DNA of 64,000 nt, from contig CAIKEH010000012.1 of assembly GCA_903826405.1 (NCBI GenBank), forward strand, positions 1-64,000, given 5' to 3'. The translations under genes were made by a program, and so were the position numbers. Below are positions 62,220-64,000 of the stretch, piece after piece. The DNA comes from an uncultured bacterium. Its GTDB lineage: Bacteria > Bacteroidota > Bacteroidia > Chitinophagales > Chitinophagaceae. The notes beneath the pieces were generated by a model. The model saw only the letters and a list, made by a program, of their open reading frames with translations. It had not been told where the DNA came from and did not search any database. Position 1 is the stretch's first letter. Every line of letters starts with the position of its first letter.

Positions 62220-63380
62220 TCATTCCCCTTTTGGCAGGGAAACATCCACAACCAATGCTCTGTGGTCGGACAACTTTCGGTTCATCTGGGTGAATTGTTC
62301 GGTATGAACTCCATCACTCAGAAATACATAATCTATACGCAGCGTGGGAAGCCAGTCGAGAAAACGGGAATTACCACTGGCGAAGGTCTTACCCAGTCCA
62401 AAACCTTTTTCCAGAAAAGCGTCTTTTCTGTCGCCCCGCAGGGTGAAATAGGCATAGGAATTGGGTACATCGTTGAGGTCGGTGCAGAGGATGTAAGGAT
62501 AAGGGCTATTGCTGATATGTGAACGGGTTTCTTCCGCCTGAACCGCCCTTTTCTGGAAGGCCTTTCTCATTTTGTAAAAAATGCTTTTTGATGCGGCCAG
62601 TCCTGTGTCTTCCTGATCCCGGATCTTGCGCATGTCATTGTAATCCTTTTTTCGGAATGAGAAGGATTGAAGGTGGGTGGTGTAAATCCGTATGGTATCG
62701 TGCCCGATATGTAAATCTGCTGAGATCAGGCTTTCCGTCGCCTGGCTGTTGTTGTCGGGGAAGGTGTACCGCAGGGAATCGATCACGGGATATTTGGAGA
62801 AGATTGCCGTACCGCTCCACACTTTGTTCAGGTAGCCATGATCACGTGCGAATACGGCATGGCAGTATCCCAGATCCTTGCAGAATCTGCCGATATTGTC
62901 CGAACCCCATTCGGCGTTGGTGGAATAGAATTCCTGAAGACAAATCACATCGGGTTGATATCTGCTTATCTCGCCGAATATACTTTTAAGGTTGTCCGTA
63001 TCATTGGGATCGAACTTCTCCGTATAAAAAGGCGTGAACCTCCTGACATTCCAGTCCATCACCCTGAGATTCCCTTTTTCTTTTTCCATCCGGAATGTAC
63101 TCGGTTTATTCATGCCGAGCATGACACGGATATTGGTTGCTCCGATCAGAAATGCTGCCAGGGAGATGAGTATGCGTCGGGGTCGAACGACAGTCCAGAT
63201 GAAGATGAAAATGATCAGCGTAAAAAAAAGCCATGGGAGAAGCAGGCCGCTGAATCCTACGAACCACCAATTGGCAGGATTCAGATAAGGCGCCAAGCAC
63301 GTGATCAGGAAAAGTACGACCACCACCAGATTGAGGAGGAGCAGGAGTCTGGAGGCGAATCTTTTCAACTTATCGGCCAT
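62220..63380 (-). CDS. membrane-anchored endonuclease/exonuclease/phosphatase family protein
   Basis: A 386-residue protein with three N-terminal membrane helices (residues about 10-95) and a DNase I-like phosphohydrolase domain from about 100. Motifs: VMDWNVRRF, VICLQEFYS, TDLNDVPNSYAYF and LSDHRALVVDV (the catalytic Asp-His pair). The domain faces the periplasm or cytosol depending on topology. Substrate could be a nucleic acid, phospholipid or sugar phosphate. It starts 8 bases after the rhomboid gene and probably forms an operon with it. Confidence 0.88.
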   Translation of the reverse strand: MADKLKRFASRLLLLLNLVVVVLFLITCLAPYLNPANWWFVGFSGLLLPWLFFTLIIFIFIWTVVRPRRILISLAAFLIGATNIRVMLGMNKPSTFRMEKEKGNLRVMDWNVRRFTPFYTEKFDPNDTDNLKSIFGEISRYQPDVICLQEFYSTNAEWGSDNIGRFCKDLGYCHAVFARDHGYLNKVWSGTAIFSKYPVIDSLRYTFPDNNSQATESLISADLHIGHDTIRIYTTHLQSFSFRKKDYNDMRKIRDQEDTGLAASKSIFYKMRKAFQKRAVQAEETRSHISNSPYPYILCTDLNDVPNSYAYFTLRGDRKDAFLEKGFGLGKTFASGNSRFLDWLPTLRIDYVFLSDGVHTEQFTQMNRKLSDHRALVVDVSLPKGE

Positions 63381-63388
63381 GGCTGAAT

Positions 63389-64000
63389 TTAAATATCCTC
63401 CTCGCTTGCACGACGCAGTAGATCTTTTTCCTCCTCGGTCAATCGATCATATCCACCTTTCTGGTTGATCTTATCGAGAATGTCATCTATCCTTTGCTGG
63501 GTCAGATTGGAAGTCTTTTTGAAAGGACTCTTCCCCTTCGTATCATAGAAGACCTCCACTTTGACCCTTTTTTTGACCTTTTGTTTTACAGCCGGGTTGA
63601 AGAGGTTCACGAACCATTCATATGCCTGGTTCATGCTTTCAGACCAGTCTTTCCCTCTGTTCAGGGAAACAGCGAAACCATACCCCGTCAATCCACTTGC
63701 CAGATGAGCGGCAACTAGCGCCGAGTTCCCTGCCAGGGAGGAGAGATCGATCAATATAAAGATCATCGTTACCACCCAAAGGGGGATGCCACCCGATATC
63801 ATCGGAAAGAAACGGTATTGCGGTGAAAGGATGGTCGACGCGATGGCGATGGCCACAACACCTACGGAAGCACCATTGAACATGGATCCTTCGATACTCG
63901 TTCTGGACAGGAGTGTGCTAGTGATCAGAAAAACAATAGCGCCCAAGAGCCCACCGTAAATGAAGAGTGGGACGATACGTCGGTTCCCGGTCAGGTCCTG
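63389..64000 (-). CDS. rhomboid family intramembrane serine protease, 5' truncated
   Basis: The gene enters at the right edge and about 203 residues are visible, reading TGNRRIVPLFIYGGLLGAIVFLI at the edge side. The catalytic serine appears as FNGASVG (GASxG-type loop, where GxSG would be usual) and the histidine as AAHLASGLTGYGF. About four helices are followed by a hydrophilic C-terminal tail of about 85 residues with the acidic ending EEKDLLRRASEEDI. The N-terminal helices, and any upstream genes, lie outside the window. Confidence 0.85.
   Translation of the reverse strand, partial: QDLTGNRRIVPLFIYGGLLGAIVFLITSTLLSRTSIEGSMFNGASVGVVAIAIASTILSPQYRFFPMISGGIPLWVVTMIFILIDLSSLAGNSALVAAHLASGLTGYGFAVSLNRGKDWSESMNQAYEWFVNLFNPAVKQKVKKRVKVEVFYDTKGKSPFKKTSNLTQQRIDDILDKINQKGGYDRLTEEEKDLLRRASEEDI

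Noticed and set aside
1-64000. tRNA, rRNA, CRISPR, insertion sequence or phage elements
   Set aside because: None was recognised on either strand; no direct-repeat arrays, transposase or integrase motifs were seen.

Overview
The window looks like chromosomal housekeeping DNA from a member of the Bacteroidota, most likely a Chitinophagaceae-like soil or freshwater bacterium. Evidence: the -7 promoter box TAnnTTTG recurs upstream of genes on both strands; many exported proteins and lipoproteins fit the phylum (S46 dipeptidyl-peptidase, M1 peptidase, GH20 and GH32 enzymes, TraB/GumN lipoprotein, small outer-membrane barrels); and phylum-typical genes occur (DUF2480, a bacterial GH3-fold protein, the KdnB-type dehydrogenase). 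The genus assignment is inference. No tRNA, rRNA, CRISPR array, insertion sequence, phage gene or replication origin was seen. Coding density is high, with only two gaps slightly above 300 bases.

Layout. 1-3.3 kb: 3' end of a PpiD/SurA-like chaperone, DUF2480 protein, exported RidA, CorA. 3.4-7.6 kb: minus-strand operon for a tripartite exporter (ATPase, lipoprotein adaptor, permease, TolC). 7.6-12.6 kb: KdnB-type dehydrogenase, then a sugar divergon (ROK sugar kinase and GH32 on minus, sugar porter on plus). 12.8-17.6 kb: M1 peptidase, KdsB, sterol-desaturase-fold enzyme, DnaN. 17.7-21.5 kb: an uncharacterised two-gene module (a 441-aa protein and a cytosolic-looking HtrA-type protease with a zinc ribbon), then RecX and a YafV-like omega-amidase. 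21.5-27.6 kb: S41 protease, ThiL, GH20 hexosaminidase, inositol monophosphatase. 27.8-36.7 kb: a large glycosyltransferase fusion, GH3-fold protein, LysE, an unknown protein, MtgA, the pnuC-nadR salvage pair, an SDR and a saccharopine-dehydrogenase-like enzyme. 36.9-46.6 kb: Nfu, an ECF sigma / membrane protein / TraB operon, ArsC/Spx-like protein, fasciclin-like lipoprotein, PcrA, amidohydrolase and two barrel proteins. 46.9-57.5 kb: pyruvate phosphate dikinase, a half-size asparaginase, acyltransferase, KAS III-like enzyme, OmpA lipoprotein, Obg, S46 peptidase, AlkA-like glycosylase. 57.6-64 kb: fused FAD/Fe-S oxidoreductase, CysS, an exonuclease/phosphatase-family membrane protein and a truncated rhomboid.

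Three things stand out. First, several genes (DUF2480, yafV, thiL, suhB and, with weaker boxes, kdsB, obgE and the AlkA-like gene) carry the -7 box only 3-4 bases before the start codon, which predicts leaderless mRNAs. Second, the 17.7-20.1 kb pair appears to share a related domain in its two proteins and has overlapping stop and start codons; it is the best candidate here for an undescribed system. Third, several enzymes have unusual architectures: a GT2 fused to a degenerate phosphoglycosyltransferase-like membrane region, a pyruvate phosphate dikinase with an extra N-terminus of about 60 residues, and a one-domain asparaginase.
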